Positions 24,073 through 37,986 of a DNA stretch of 64,000 nucleotides are shown in pieces. Below the pieces are notes generated by a model. It searched no databases, was not told the DNA's origin, and saw only the letters and a list, made by a program, of their open reading frames with translations. Location: positions 5,909,053-5,973,052 of the forward strand of contig NC_051093.1 in the NCBI RefSeq assembly GCF_901709675.1, read 5' to 3'. This DNA is from Syngnathus acus (taxonomy: Eukaryota; Chordata; Actinopteri; Syngnathiformes; Syngnathidae). The translations under genes were made by a program, and so were the position numbers. Within the stretch, counting starts at the first letter, position 1, and each line of letters starts with the position of its first letter.

Positions 24073-24529
24073 TTCTCTGACTGCAAAGAGCCTGACGCAG
24101 CCCCTTCTTAAACATGCAAACCTTCCATTCACTTCACTTACTATATAACACTCACTATGTATCAACCGCACATTTGATCCTAATATTATAGTGTGTTTAA
24201 AATACAATCCTTGAAGACAACCCATTTTCTTTGCATACAAATTGTTGTTCGGTAAGAGTAAAAAAAAAGAAAAAGAAAGAAAAGGCAGAAATGTGTGTGG
24301 GAGTGAAGTCCATTCGGCAGAGCAAGCAATGACAAAACACTCGAATTTCGGTGAAAGGCACACGGTTTTTTTTTGGGACTGAATTTGTGAATGTTTTAGA
24401 GTGACATCTTGTATTATTTTACTAATGGTAAATTGATCTATTTGAAACATGGATTACAACAAAAACATAAATAAAACATTATTAACACAACAAATGTTAA
24501 GATATTATTCCTGCAATGAATGTTGTTAA

Positions 24530-24835
24530 AACAGCTCTACTTGCTCGTGTGACATCGCACGCTCCGGGGCTCCGCTATTTTCAGCAGAGGCTGAAGCCAA
24601 GTTCCCTGGCTGTTTTTACGAGGCAATAAATTACATTCAATCTTTGCTTATTGGTGTTTTTATTGTCTGTTAGTCCAACGAAAATGTAAAGGGAAGTACA
24701 GCCGTTATTTATGGGACGCTGATTTATGTCTCAAGTCTTCGGTTCTCATAAATGGGGGTTAGACAGAGAGAAGGAACGTATTTGAGCTGGGGTGAGGCTC
24801 CAAACCACGTGATCACGCTTGGGTTCATTTTGGAA
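24530..24835. promoter_or_regulatory. Conserved-looking non-coding block upstream of hoxb2a
   Basis: The stretch lacks simple repeats and is dense in homeodomain-type motifs: AATAAATTACATTCAATC, TTATTTATGGG, CTGATTTATG and CATAAATGG, followed by CCACGTGATCACG. It lies 1.8-2.1 kb upstream of hoxb2a. This looks like a Hox/Cdx-responsive element, but no alignment was possible. Confidence 0.3.
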
Positions 24836-25693
24836 GACCTGAGTGGGTGTATAATTTGCATTTATAGCCATCTCGAAGCTTAATAGTGACTATATGTTTG
24901 CGTGCATTCTTTAAAAAGTTCTACATGATGCTTTTTTTTTTTGTTCTACTGATGCTTTGTTTTTGTTATTTATTGTAACACATTTTCTGCTATAGTGTGA
25001 CGTTAATTATCTGAGATTATGTTGAAACAGTGAATGAAACTCTGAATAAAGTAACATTTTATTAAGGAACTGCTGGACAGACAACTCTATAAACAATTAA
25101 ATAAAAAGTTGCTAAAGGGAAAATAAAGAAGTCATTGTTCTCCAAAAAGTCTTCTTCTTTCCCCTGGCTAATATGTTGTCAAAATTTTGCATGGATGGGT
25201 TACCAATCCCCATCCCTGCTATTTCCTTTTACATGTCAAGACATTCTTGTAAAAAGAACTGTAGGAACTTAAAAATTACTTATTCCCTATCAAAATACAA
25301 GAACTAAAATTGTAACTTCAGTACAATCGACAAAGAAGAAACACAATGCTGTTTTTCATTCATAACAGGTAAATGCTAGAAAATTACATTTTTTTTTATC
25401 AATATAAATACACGATGGATAAATAATGATAATGGAGAGAGAGAATTATTTTAAACTGGCAATAACAAATAAATATTTTATATGAACGTTAACTTGAACG
25501 CACATTTGCGAAGGACTCTGATTGGAGAGGCTTCCTCAAAATAACTTTTTTTTTTTTACATTAAACTTAAAAAATGTAAACTCTAAGTGCAACAATGACA
25601 CCCAGATGCAAAAAGCATTTGTGTAAATCACACTTTTGAAAAATATGAGTATATTTTCAGAGCATCAAGTAGTGTAGAGTGGGCCAGACACAC

Positions 25694-26069
25694 TTAAAGG
25701 GGAAGTCAACTCAAAACTTTTCTTTACAATATGTTGTTTATGTGCCCTCACTAGTCTAAATACGGATTTTATACATTTTAGGGGCGGCCATTTTGCCACG
25801 TGATGTTATAGGTCCCAACCAATCATGGCTCAGCTTAAAAAAACTGATGAGCTGTGATTGGTTGCGACCTGAGATGTGGCAACTGTGATGTCATTTTCAA
25901 TCAACAGCAAAAGCAAAATGGCCGCCCCCCGAGCTGCATAAAAAAGTCGATTTTGCTTGCTTAATTCATATTCCATAAATGAAACATTAATCAGAACATG
26001 ATGTTTTGACGAGTTGGACTGCTCAAAACATATTGTTAAAAAAAAATTGTGGGTTCACTTCCCCTTTAA
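25694..26069. mobile_element. Palindromic MITE with TTAA ends
   Basis: The left end TTAAAGGGGAAGTCAAC and the reverse complement of the right end, TTAAAGGGGAAGTGAAC, differ at one base. Inner segments also pair (GGCGGCCATTTTG with CAAAATGGCCGCC), so the 376-base element can fold on itself. TTAA at both borders is the piggyBac-type target signature. It is non-coding. Confidence 0.85.
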
Positions 26070-27632
26070 TTCTTTTAACATTGAGTTAATAATTTTCAAT
26101 TTTTTTCTTAATGTTTTGTGTCTTGCTCCCAACTCCTTACTAATGATTTAAACAAATAAACCCATATTTTTCAAAAATGTGTACACATTCCTGGGACTGG
26201 CATTTTTGTTCAAATATATACCCTGTATCCATTTAGAAAGTCAAAATATGCAAGAAAAAAACCAAACAAATATATTTATATATAAAAGAATTATGCCCAC
26301 CTATTTATGTAAACCCTTCCATTAGTGAAAGTGAGGGAGAGAATGGGCATAAGCATAAGTAAAAAGCATTCTCAACTCTATACCCTGTATCAATGATGTG
26401 CGAAAGTATGGTAATAAACAAACATTGTAACAACATCAGCAGCTGGCGTTACCTGACTGCAGTTACCAACAATATGAAACTAGCTTAGCATTGCTGTGTG
26501 TACAAAGATGGTACGCTAAAGTACTTAGCAAGACATTGTATGTGTCATTCCAGGGAATCTACAACCTTGAAGCTTTTGGAGTGGAAGAAGAAGTGATTGT
26601 AGGTGTTGTGTACAGATGCATAAATTGAATTGTAAAAAAAATGTCACCCCAATTAGAGCGTATGTGCTGTTGTGACATATCGAACACAATGGGTCAGTGA
26701 TTAAATCTGGATCCACACAGAAATTTATGGCAGGAGATGAAAAGAGACAGAGGATCAATCAGCGTTTTTATGCACTTTACTGGACAGGCGAGAGTGAAGA
26801 GTGCCAGCTATTCTTTCCTTTCTCTAAGAGCTCAACTTACTCAGCTCAGATGACAACAACATGTGTTGCCTGGAGGGGAAGAAACCTCACTGTCATTAAT
26901 CTTAGCACCTCAGTAACTTCCCATTAAATGTTCCACTATTTCATCTGGAAGACTGGTTTGTATATGGGTCTTCTGGGGTGTCTATTATTTAAATGAAGTC
27001 TCAGATTATGTTATTCAAGAATATTAATAAACAGTTTTCCATTTATTCAAGTGAGCAATTATTTTGAGATCTATGGAGATCATTTGATGCTTTTTTTGAA
27101 TTCGATGGGACATACCAAAGACAAATAAATGGCTCTCTTTTAAGGTTGTCATCATAGTATACTCATTTGTTCTGAATTTTCATCCATTCATTTCCTCTCC
27201 CAACTTTTTCTCATTCGGGTTGTGGGTACTTTTATGAACCGATCTGTGGCGTACAAAAATGTGTCCACCACTGATTTAGAATAATCTAATAACCATATTT
27301 TTGAAATGTGGGTCGAGGCCACAACAACAACAAAAAAACTCCACATGGACTTACTGCCTGCTCCGTAAAGACTAGCGGTACAGGATATTTTTTTTTCCTA
27401 TTCAAAATTAATAAATACAAATTCAAATGAAGTGTCTTTCTAAGACTAAAGTACATTGACATTTTGTTGACAGTGATGACATCAATATTGAGCCAAACAT
27501 TGATTACTTCCCTAAGTGCATGTAAAGCATAAACCACTGAATTGCTCCTCTCCATCTCATTTTCTTCCATAGCTTTTCCTGCAAATCAGCCTGTTAATTT
27601 TGTGTGGTCATCCTTCATTTCTCTCCCCAGTG

Positions 27633-29845
27633 CTACAGGTGAGTGAGCTTGGGTGCTTCTTGAATTCTGCCCTGAGTCGAGGTATGGTGCGCAGAGAGCT
27701 CTGTGTACGTTGTATGACTGGGTGGGTCGCAAGGACCTGGAGGTACCCCTCCACTCACATGATGCTGGTTAGTGGCTGACATGGGCCCTCCACCATTGTA
27801 TTCAATGGTTTGGTGATGGGATGGTGTTGGGCCCAGGTGATTTAGGCCATACATGGAGGGCCCAGAGCCAGGCATGGGTTCCACATAGCTGCCACCCCCC
27901 ACATACACTGGACTGGCCTGCATGTTAGTGGGAGTTCCAAAGCTGGTAGTGTTGGCCTGCACGAGGCCGTGGTGAGGATGTGGCTCACCGTAGTCTTGAT
28001 CTTGGTGACTAAACTTCTGCTGTGGAGGGCAGCCCTTCATTGGGAGATTGGAGTAGGCAGTGGACATGGAGTATGAAACTCCTTGGTGAGGTTTACCAAA
28101 AGATGGAGGAGATGGGGCATCATAGGCTGACCCTCCTCCCCCACCTCCCCCAACCATTGGGTGCATTGAGTTGAGATAACTCGCAGAGGATTGCATGGGC
28201 AGAGGCGGTGAGCTAGTTGGTGAAGGCCCTCCTGAGCTAGAACTTAATCCCTTGGCCTTCTGGTCCTTTTTGTACTTCATGCGTCGATTCTGGAACCAGA
28301 TCTTGATCTGGCGCTCAGAAAGGTTAAGAAGATTGGCCATTTCCACACGCCGTGGACGGCACAGGTAGCGATTGAAATGAAATTCCTTCTCCAGTTCAAC
28401 AAGTTGGCCACTGGTGTACGCTGTGCGTGCTCGTTTCGATGATGCCGATGATGCGGTAGTAGGACTCTTCTCCCCGCCGCTACCGCTCTCACCTCCACCC
28501 GATGCTGCTGGCAGAGGAAAAAAATTGATCAGACAAAGCTTGCGATCGAAATAGAAAAAAAATAAAACATGTAAGGATGAGACAGCAGATGAGAAGATTA
28601 AGCGATACTGTGTAGGCAGAGGTTAGTATCCCCTAATATTAGTTGTCACCGCTTTCTAACAGTGGCAGTTATTAAGAGAGCAAGGCTGTTACTGGTCGAG
28701 GGCCGCTAAATTGCATCTTGGCCAGAAAGACAAAGCCCCTACAGCTACAATAGCTGCAGCAGGAAAAAATGTCTGCACAAATCATGTAGAGGTGGACTTC
28801 AATTTACATTTAGTACATTACTAAGAATGAAGAATGCAAGAAAGAGACATATTTTAGGAGTATGTTGATTGGCATAAAAAAGAAGTCAGGTATGTTAAAA
28901 GGCTCATATCAGTTCTGATTCAGATTCTAGCAAATGGTGATTTTTTTTTAAACTGAGAATCTAATAACACTTGTTAACATTTTTTTTTTATCATAGACCC
29001 AAATAAACTTTGAGAAATATTCTTTTCACCTAGCACATTAGGTTGTCATATTAATAATACCATATTAGCACTAATATGTAATATAGTAAAACATTTAGTC
29101 ATATTTAAAAATTAAGGGCTCGGTTCAGCATCAGGTGGATTTTTTTGCAGAAACTATGACGATTGAAAAATCACTATTGTGCTAGCTTTTATAAGTCAAA
29201 CACACAAAAATATCCAAATATCAAAAACAAGTGTAACAATTCAAAAGATGGGTAAAACACACCGTTGCCCGAGTTGTTGCTAGGCGAACAGTTTTTCTGC
29301 TTAGTTGCTTGGCGAGACTCTTTCATCCAGGGAAATATATGCTTAGCCAAAGTTGGGTTGGAGGGCAGTGAAGAAGAGGAGGAAGAAGTGGAGGATGACG
29401 TCGAAGAGGAAGAATTAGATGACCTATTGAGGCCTGATTTAGGGACTGACGAGGCACCAGCACTGCCCCCTGGCTGCTGAGCTACGGTACTACTGTCGCT
29501 TGGATTGGGGGCCAATGGTGGGGAGACTTGGGAGCCAGCATGGTGCTCAGGAGGCAGGGTGGGCCTCATGCAGCTGCCATTGGGCTCCTTGTTTTTGGCT
29601 AGCTGTTGTTGCTGCTGCTGCTGCTGGTGCCCGCTGCCACCACCCAGTGTCTGCAAAGAGCAGGCGGATCGGTGGTAGGAGTCAACATCCAGATGGGTTG
29701 CCGACTGGAAGGCTGGCTGATGATGAGACCCTTGGACTTCATAGCCCCCAAAGCTGTTGACAGGTGCAGTTGCTGCCCCCTGCACCTGATAAGACACGTA
29801 GCCACCAAAAAGAGTTGAATTGTCGTAGTATGTTGTCTTCTGCAT
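27633..29845 (-). CDS. hoxb3a: Homeobox protein Hox-B3a (two exons)
   Basis: Hindbrain and pharyngeal Hox transcription factor. Exon 1 is 29845-29263 and exon 2 is 28507-27633, giving 485 residues. The donor is AACG|GTGTGT and the acceptor CTGCCAG, phase 1, with a 755-base intron. The start [16 protein letters not shown] is the conserved Hox3 N terminus. The frame stays open 28 codons further up, but those residues look like 5' leader. The hexapeptide is IFPWMKES (170-177) and the homeodomain about 218-277 (SKRARTAYT to MKYKKDQ). A Gln run and a Ser-rich run lie in exon 1. The C terminus ends PKLTHL, typical of the Hox3 tail domain. Splice acceptors at 29967 or 29955 suggest an upstream untranslated exon. 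Confidence 0.97.
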
Positions 29846-29933
29846 GTCTGGGAAATGTGGCAATGTCGTCTTTAGCTCCGGCCCTTGTTGAGAACCACTG
29901 CCGGAAGACCATTTGGTACCAGGGGTCACGTGA

Positions 29934-29944
29934 CGGTGTCTCTC
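29934..29944. promoter_or_regulatory. GGTCACGTGAC E-box upstream of hoxb3a
   Basis: CACGTG in the same extended context as the motifs upstream of hoxb1a and hoxb2a, about 90 bases above the start codon. It may lie within the 5' untranslated exon if the acceptor at 29967 is used. Confidence 0.45.
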
Positions 29945-30244
29945 GAATGGCCCCCTGCAATCTGACCTAAGAGGTTAGGAAAAGCAGAAACAAGAAATGA
30001 GAGAGATAAATCCATCTTCTGCCACTGAAAGGCGCCATGACATGAATAGAATCCGGCGCTTTTCTTCCCTCACCTCCTGGCCCCCCCCTCCCTTCAGAGC
30101 CCGAGCACAGGCTGCAGATGCTCTTGTGGAGGGGGCATGAGGAGGGCAGACCTCTTTCTTTACACATGCACACGCACACTCACGTCAAAGAAAGACATAC
30201 ACATGCACACATATACTGTATGTGACTCAAATAGGGGGAAATTA

Positions 30245-31875
30245 ATGCATGAGCAATGAGTAAAATGTAAGACAGTATTTGCAAAATAACATAATATTAG
30301 CAAACATTGAAAATGAAGAATTGCATGATTAAGTCCTGTGTTCTTCTTTTATTTCTTAATATGAGACATTATTTGCTATAGGACACATTTCCTTGCATTG
30401 TTCAAGTGTTTGCAAATACATAGGTGTGTTTTTTTTTTTTTTAGAGAAAGGCACTGGTAAATTGGTCACTGTATGTGTTCTAACGTGGCTAATGCAAATA
30501 GCCTATTTCTGTCAATGTTGTATTGGATTTGAGGCTTGCCTCATTGTTGCTAATTTAAAAGCTGTCATTGTTACACCTAAATGTATTTATAAATGTATTC
30601 ACACATTTCATGCATTCCTATTTTTTATTTCACACTCTATACAAACTTTTTTTAATAAAAAGCTAAAGATAAATAAGTTAGATAGATAGATAATAATATT
30701 AATAAAATAATAATAATAATTGGTATTTAAATAAAAAGTCTACACTAAAATTAAGCAACAAAGTGGGAATGAGTCTATACCTACAAAATAATGACAAACG
30801 TTATCAACCTAAATCAATGCAGAATTTTCAGCTGTTTAAACCCCATACATTTTTCCAAATATTATTTGTAAGCTTTTTATTTATCAGAGACACTGTCCAG
30901 CCCCTCTCCAGCTCTCAGCACGTCACATATGTCAGCCATTTATCTTCCTCAAGACAAGCTGGAATCCTAATTATTTACTCTGAGGAATAGTCGCAAGCAG
31001 AGGGGGAGTAAAAAAAAAAAAAAAAAAAAAAAAAAAGGGAGCTAGCGAGACCATGGCAGTGAGGGTAGGAGGACTATGTTATTGAATCATAGCTGTTTTA
31101 CGATTAAAACAGGCAAACGTAATTTATCTTCCCCTGTTTTATAAGGGCAACAGCTTTATACAATCACCAACTTTCTTAGACGTCTCCCAGAATAATAAGC
31201 ATAGTGACACAAGCACCCAAACAAAAAACGAAGGGAGGGAGAGGTCGGCCTTGGTGTCCAGTGACTGCTTCATCCTGAGATATAAAATTACAAATGGCGC
31301 CTGCCGTGACGCACCATGCAAGCTTGGAGATACGAAACCGATTTATTACATTTTTTTTTAACAATATGAAAGGCTTAGAAAACAAAACAAAAACGGGGGG
31401 GATTTCATTTAATACGGAATAAATACTCTACGGATTGATGTTGTGGTGATGTGGTATATGCTACAAACGTCTTAAAACAAATTTAAAATAAACATTTTTG
31501 GGGGGGGGGGGCTACGTGCAAGAAGGAATGAATAAATAACAAAATGCATAAATAAATAAAAATATATAGGTAAATGAAAAAGAGTAAAACCAGAAGATAA
31601 ATTGTACGAATCATAGTGTCAGCCATTAAATAGGTTATTTCAAAAAAGAAAAAAAATACAAGGAATGAGGGAGTGAAACATTTAAGAGAGAAAGAAAGGG
31701 CAAGCGGAATAGGTGGAAGGGGAGGTGAGGGGGGGGGGGGGGTCCTATAAGACAGTTTAACGCATAGTGAACTCTTGTTGAACCGGAATTGAGCACATGC
31801 GGGTCATAAATAACCGAGCCAACCCCAAAGTGCACAATGCGCAAATACGAGATATTTCTGCTTTGTTGTACGCGC
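30245..31875. other. Leader intron region of hoxb3a
   Basis: AT-rich non-coding sequence with GATA repeats near 30680, a 27-base poly-A run (31010-31036) and G-runs at about 31499-31511 and 31729-31742. I see no gene. Confidence 0.5.
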
Positions 31876-31879
31876 TCGT

Positions 31880-32240
31880 GCATTAGCGCCTGGCCTGCCC
31901 ACTGGTGAGGCATCCTTACCTTTATTAGCACCGGCGGTCCCGGTACAATCCCGATAGGACCCAGCAAGATCGCATCACAGATTTGCCGTCACTGGGACAT
32001 TTCATTAATCATGGCAAAATAATGAAATCCATGAAGAATCCTGGTGCTCCCTCTATTCCCTGCGCAAGCCGCTCCGATGTTTTCCTCGCCTAGCGGGCGG
32101 CTGTTTGCAGCCGCCACTGCCGCCGCCACAACACCACCACCACCTCCTGGCGCCAGCGGCCGCGGAGGGCGGCAAGCCGGACGCCGTGTGACATGAACGC
32201 TCCGCGGATACGAGAGGTGGACAAATTCAGCACCTCGGTG
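31880..32240 (-). promoter_or_regulatory. Probable hoxb3a 5' untranslated exon and GC-rich promoter
   Basis: On the minus strand AATAAAG|GTAAGG gives a strong splice donor, with the exon ending at 31920. Upstream the sequence turns GC-rich (32040-32240, with several GCCGCC and GCGG blocks), unlike the AT-rich surroundings. A matching polypyrimidine tract and acceptor (CTCTTAG at 29973-29967) lies just above the hoxb3a start. The exon's 5' end is not defined. Upstream non-coding Hoxb3 exons are known in vertebrates; this one is inferred. Confidence 0.45.
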
Positions 32241-33043
32241 ATGGAGGGGGGGCCGGTTTAAACAGGTGGAATATACGGACAGCCTACCGACAGGCTATGG
32301 CTAGCACACAAGCTGAACGAGCTTACCGGGAGCCCGCCTGCTGCCTGCTGTAGACCCCCGCCCCCCTCTCCCCTCCACTACCAGCGCTGCCTGCCTGCTT
32401 GCACCGCTGCTGGTTGATAACAATGACCTCAAATGTCTTTTTTTTTTTTTTTTTTAAGTATGTATCGCTGCTCCTACGACCACTAAACACAGCCAGATAT
32501 AGCCCCAAAGGAACACAAATTATGGGACCGTTAATGATTCAATGGTTTAATTCAACTTTAATCTTTCTCTTGTATCCTGAACGTCTCACTGCATGCTTTG
32601 GGTCCGTGCTCTAGATAAATAAATAAAACAAATGCTAGGTTTGCGCTTTATACCACACCGATTAATGAAAAAAACAATTTTAAGATGCTGTAGGCTATAG
32701 TGATTATCTATTATTGTTGAGCGCTCAGTTAGGAGCGCGCTTTAATTGTTTGTATGTAGCGCTCCAGTTTCCACCAGCTCAGTTCATTTAAACTCCTCGC
32801 AAACTGTGATGTAATTTCATTTTATTACAAAAACGACGATGCCCTGACCATACGTTTCGGCAGTCAATTGAATTGGCGAATTGTTTTGGATTTTTTTTTT
32901 AATCTGAGGTAAATGTAAAAATATTGAATCAGTGCCATAGTTACGTCATATGACGTAACACCTCTATTCTGGGAGAAAAAGAAAAGACATTTACACACGC
33001 TACGTGTGCTACTGAGCATCCGTATTCGTGAATTGCACACAAC

Positions 33044-33121
33044 TCCATCCATCCATCCATCCATCCATCCATCCATCCATCCATCCATCCATCCATCCAT
33101 CCATCCATCCATCCATCCATC
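33044..33121. repeat. (CCAT)n microsatellite
   Basis: About 19 TCCA units. On the minus strand it gives spurious Met-Asp-Gly-Trp repeat frames. Confidence 0.95.
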
Positions 33122-36100
33122 TGTTTAGACTCACAAAGCACAACCGTTCACACACATCCTCGAGAGGGAACAACATCATCTTCAAGAATAGATTAAACAG
33201 TAAAAGCATTTAGAATTCGTTGCTGAGAATCTCCCAGCCTAGTCGTTCTCACATGCCACTGCATGGTCTCTTTCCAACTCCCCTCTATTTTTTTTCCCAT
33301 GCAAGACGTTTAGACTTACGAGCTCTCTGCATGAGCGTGCTTGTAATTGTAGAACAAGTTAAAAGCAGATAGCATTGGTTACTGGCTGCTGAAATGGGAG
33401 GATTAGCTCCATGTAGGGGGAAGAAGGTGGGAGCCAAAAATGTGCCGGTCAGCAGTTTTTATTCAACAAAGCCTTTTGTTAATTGAAGGTTCTGCTCAGA
33501 CCACGTTACTCATTAACCAAAGGTTTTTTCCAAAACGCGAACCATGTGTGGGGGAGAGACATGCACCCAGAGGGGAAGTGCACGCTTGTGAAAGCACACC
33601 ACTGATTGCGAAGTTTCATTTTTATTTTTATTGGACAATTCAATGTTGTGTGAGTTGCGGATTCAACATTTCAGACTGTTCAAGGAAATATATTATTTTC
33701 TCAATGACCTCACACAAGGAGATGCATTGATTGTGATTTAAGAAACTTTCAAACGAAATTATGGTACCAGTTAAAATTGACACATTTAAGGTAGTTACAA
33801 GAGGCTTTTTTTTTTTATTGATCAACTGATGAGCACACTCGCTTACTTCCTGTTGCATTTGCGGATATATCATATAATTGCCACATTAATGAATAGCACA
33901 TGATATTACATAGTCACACAAACATACATTTAAAGAATATTTGCGTGCCAATTTAACCTCTTCAAATTTGTAGAAATGCGTCTTAATTTAATGCTAATAT
34001 ATTCTGTATTCTTTATTATATGTTATTTATTATATAGGTCATGTTTTTTATATTTATCTATCTATGAGGCATATCTAGCAATTTGACTGCTTTTACATTT
34101 ATACTATATAAATAATATAATAAATAATATCCTGTCATCCAGCATATGCACACATGCGCACACTGCATGCAAATAACTTAAATGACTCCCATGCATGCAC
34201 ACATTCATAGCCACGATTAACTTTGAGAATATAAAGTACAGCGTAAAACTCACTGAGAGAGTTTCTTCTATGTCCTGGTGCTTTGATGGTAAAGGGCACC
34301 CTCCACAGATCTCGTAAGAACTGATGTTGGCAGCAATGTGGGAATAAAGGAAAGAGGGAAAAGAGACATGGCATCATGGTTCTTGCAAATCCAATAGAGA
34401 ACAGAAACGTAGTGTAGCCTAATGGACAGGTATGACCTTAAACGATTCCCCACTGTCATATCCCGGAATGAAGCAACATGAACTGCACCAAGTACTGGAG
34501 TGGACATTATTGATTGTGAACATTGTATTAATTACATGAAACAAGTCACGCATCCCCCTTGTTTAAAAAAAAATCCAGCGTTATATATTCAACTTGTTAG
34601 GTGCACATTGACAAAACTACTGAACCATTAACCAACTTAATCCATATTTCTGAATAGTTATGATACACAATGCATACACATTTCAATTCGTTTTGTAAAA
34701 GTAAAGGTAAGATTCCAATAATGGTTGCATTTTGCACCCCTAGTAATTTTGTTAATTATTTTTTAATGTTTTTAAATTCCAGTCTGACTTAAGCATGTCC
34801 TCAATGTGGCGATATCAGATTCTTAGTTGGGATGGCGGGGCGTTATGTTCTTGCTACTTCCAGGCAGATATGGATCCACAGAGGTCATAAATAATTTCTC
34901 TCGCCATCGCTTTGGGCTTAAGGCATACAAGCGGACAAAAGTCCAGTTATGCTCATTTTTTAGAGCATAATAATTATTAAAAAAACAACTGTAGTCACTC
35001 AATGAACACCAATCATCTTGTTAATTTCATAAATATGTGAATAAATAGTTCAAGTAGTCTCCACAGTTCTTATATGATATAGCATTGCAGATGTTAATAT
35101 CAAAATGATGGAATAAAATTGCTGTTCCACTCTGCCTCTAGTTGGGCTCCTGACAGCTTTTTCAAAAGTCATAAATCAACAGCAAGGCTCTCCTGACTTT
35201 CATGGTACCAGCAGCACTATAAAAACCACTTCTGCAAGTGCCTATACCTCCACCATAAAGTTATTTATTGTTTCCGTCCATGCACTCACGCACATCTCTG
35301 ACTGGGGTGCATTCCCATCACATCATCAGCTCGGCTTTCCTCTCACACTTAGCACGGCGAGTGCGCAGAAAATTTGAAGGCATAAAACAAACAAGTTGAC
35401 AAGTCACAGGTTGTCCCGAGAATGATGGAGGCCCGATTAGCTTAGCAAGCTAGCATGCAGGCCAAGACAAAAGGAGGCCGTCTCTGCAGTCAACAATTCA
35501 GCTGATGAGCCAAAATTTGAACAAAATAGGTCAGGAGGGGTATTTTTTTGCAATTTTTGCAGCCGATCTTACTTTATTTTATTTGTCAACTATGTAATCA
35601 TTCCCCCGTGAAATTATTATAAAAACAAAAACCCTTCGCCCTTCCAAAGCGACATTTCTCATCAAATCATTTTGAAAATGTTTAATGAGGTTGAACAGTC
35701 ATGCAGCATCATCACCATGACCTACACTAAATGGGAAGTGACGACAGGTCTTTCATTGCGATACTTTTTATCTCCTTCCTTCTTCCTCCTGCAGGTTGAT
35801 GACACACAAGCACATCTGTCAACACTGCTTTTCAAAAGTCATGTGCGCTAAAAATGGAGTGTTGGGAGTGTCTTTCTGGTCTTTGTTTCATTACACTTTG
35901 GTTGTAACTCAAAGTCAGACTGAAGATTTGGTAAAATTCCTAAGGCCAACAAAAAAAATGTTAGCTCATGACCTAATGGCTCTAGCCCCGCCCCCAATTA
36001 TTTTTGCACCCTCCATCCATGGTTGCAAACCGGCCAGGCCAGTGGTATGATTTCAAAACTACAACAATAAGCTGCTAACAAATGACAACTTTAATAAAAT

Positions 36101-36777
36101 GCTCAACTACGCCGTCTATACTGAAATAAATCATCTCAGATTAAGTTAAACAACTCCCCCAACTCAAATGGTGACCCCCTAATGTGCATTTTGCACTCCA
36201 ACGATTTGGCATTGCACCTTAGGCTGAGCAATGAGTTTACCAACATGTCAAAGTACTTTTGTGTATAGGCTAGGCACAACACTAAAGTATTCACCCCTTG
36301 GTCAGTCTTGGGTCAGACATTCATGTCATCAGCACCTTCCATTGATGGTGGAGTTAATCTTTATCAGAGATGCTAATCTTTAACCTCAAACTCAAAGAAA
36401 GCCCTGACATCAGGGAAGACACTACAGCATTTTTTTTTTTTGAGTGTGTGCTTATTTGATCTTATTCTGCCCATATATAGTCATATTTCAAAAGTGTCCA
36501 AAACCAATATGAACTATTAGAAACTGTTTGCCACACGATGGCTCTATAATGTAGCAAACTTTTGACCTCTCCACACATTACTGAAATTTGAGGATGAGAC
36601 AAAAGCAAGGACAAGAGTGTGGTGCAAGTTGAGAGTAAACAATCTGTTCACACCATCATAAATCATTGTGCAGCTATAGATCTTTTTTTTTTCCTTCCAC
36701 CTGGCTGCCAGGACCCATTTAATGCTATATGCACGTTCTCTTACTTCCTTTCTGCCTTGTTCTTGTGTGTGTGGGGG

Positions 36778-36781
<4 letters not shown>

Positions 36782-36845
<64 letters not shown>
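36782..36845. repeat. (GA)n microsatellite
   Basis: Thirty-two GA units, preceded by a short G-run. Confidence 0.95.
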
Positions 36846-36848
<3 letters not shown>

Positions 36849-37826
36849 GCGAGGCTGCAGGCCCCTTGTTTGTTACCTATCCAAGGCATCTGTCATAGGA
36901 ATGATTCACTGACACGCACAGAGGGAACCGAGTTTTTTGTCCACGAGCGGAGCAAACACGTGGGGACGCCGCATGAACGTCTCAGTGAGCTCCAGAGAAC
37001 ACTGGCAAGCAGGACAGTGACAGCGCGTGGGATCGGCATGCATGCTTCGGAAACGCACATCAGCAGGACAATGAATGAGCATGCAAGATGCAGACGCATG
37101 GGCACAACTTACCTGGATTTATTTTTGGTGATTTGCTCCTGAGGACATTTTGACAAAAAAACAGCACGGTGTTTTGTTTCGGGAAAGCATTGATTGATTT
37201 TCAGTGCGAATTTAAATGCTCACTCTGCTGGCTGGCATCACAAGCAGATGTGGTCTGCTAGGTCTGGGCCCCTTTTTTCCGCTACCTTTAAAAAAAAAAA
37301 AAAAACGCGCAGGCGCTCTCTCTGCGTTCTCTTCCTGCACTGCGCTGCAGGCTTCTTATTCCCAGAGCATTTGTGTACCAATGACACAAAATGGGATTAA
37401 GACTGCAAAATAAAACGACCACCTTTCTCTAAACGCTATTCTGTCACGTTTTTCTAATCATATCGTCCACGTATTGGACATTGCATAAGCATCAAATTTC
37501 TACTAACCTGCTTCTCTCCCTTCACATTTCCTGTGGTGGTTTGGACCCTGCGGTTCCGATTTTGCCTATGTGCGGGATGTACCGGAATGACTGAGTGAAC
37601 TCTTTCTGAACCGAGCTGCCAACTGAGAGCCAAGAGATGCCTAAGCAGTCGGGGAGAAGGAGGGGGATTCTGGTTCTTGTCTCTGTCCAATAGGGCAGCC
37701 TGGTTGATGCGGGCCAGGGGGGTCGGTGAGGTTCGTTTTGACCTGCCTGTCTGTCTTGCCTGCACGCGGTCCAGATGTTGGTTATTACATGGCGTCAAAC
37801 TGAGAGCAATCAGCAGTGGAACAAGA

Positions 37827-37828
<2 letters not shown>

Positions 37829-37912
<84 letters not shown>
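37829..37912. repeat. (TA)n microsatellite with CACACA interruption
   Basis: Two TA tracts split by ACACACA and GTA interruptions. It abuts the perfect hairpin at 37912. Confidence 0.95.
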
Positions 37913-37986
37913 GCAATGACGTAAATATTTATTTGCAATTATGTCTTACGTTGAAATAATTGCAAATAAATATTTACGTCATTGCA
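37912..37986. repeat. Perfect 31-bp inverted repeat with 13-base loop
   Basis: The arms 37912-37942 and 37956-37986 are exact reverse complements around the loop GTCTTACGTTGAA. Each arm holds TGACGTAA, a CRE-like octamer, and ATTTGCAATTAT. The absence of any mismatch suggests either a young foldback, perhaps expanded from the adjacent TA tract, or selection on an RNA hairpin. Confidence 0.9.

Noticed and set aside
29846-29929. Upstream in-frame ATG of hoxb3a (28 extra residues)
   Set aside because: The conserved Hox3 start MQKTTYYDN lies at 29845. The upstream codons show no Hox3 similarity and probably belong to the 5' leader.
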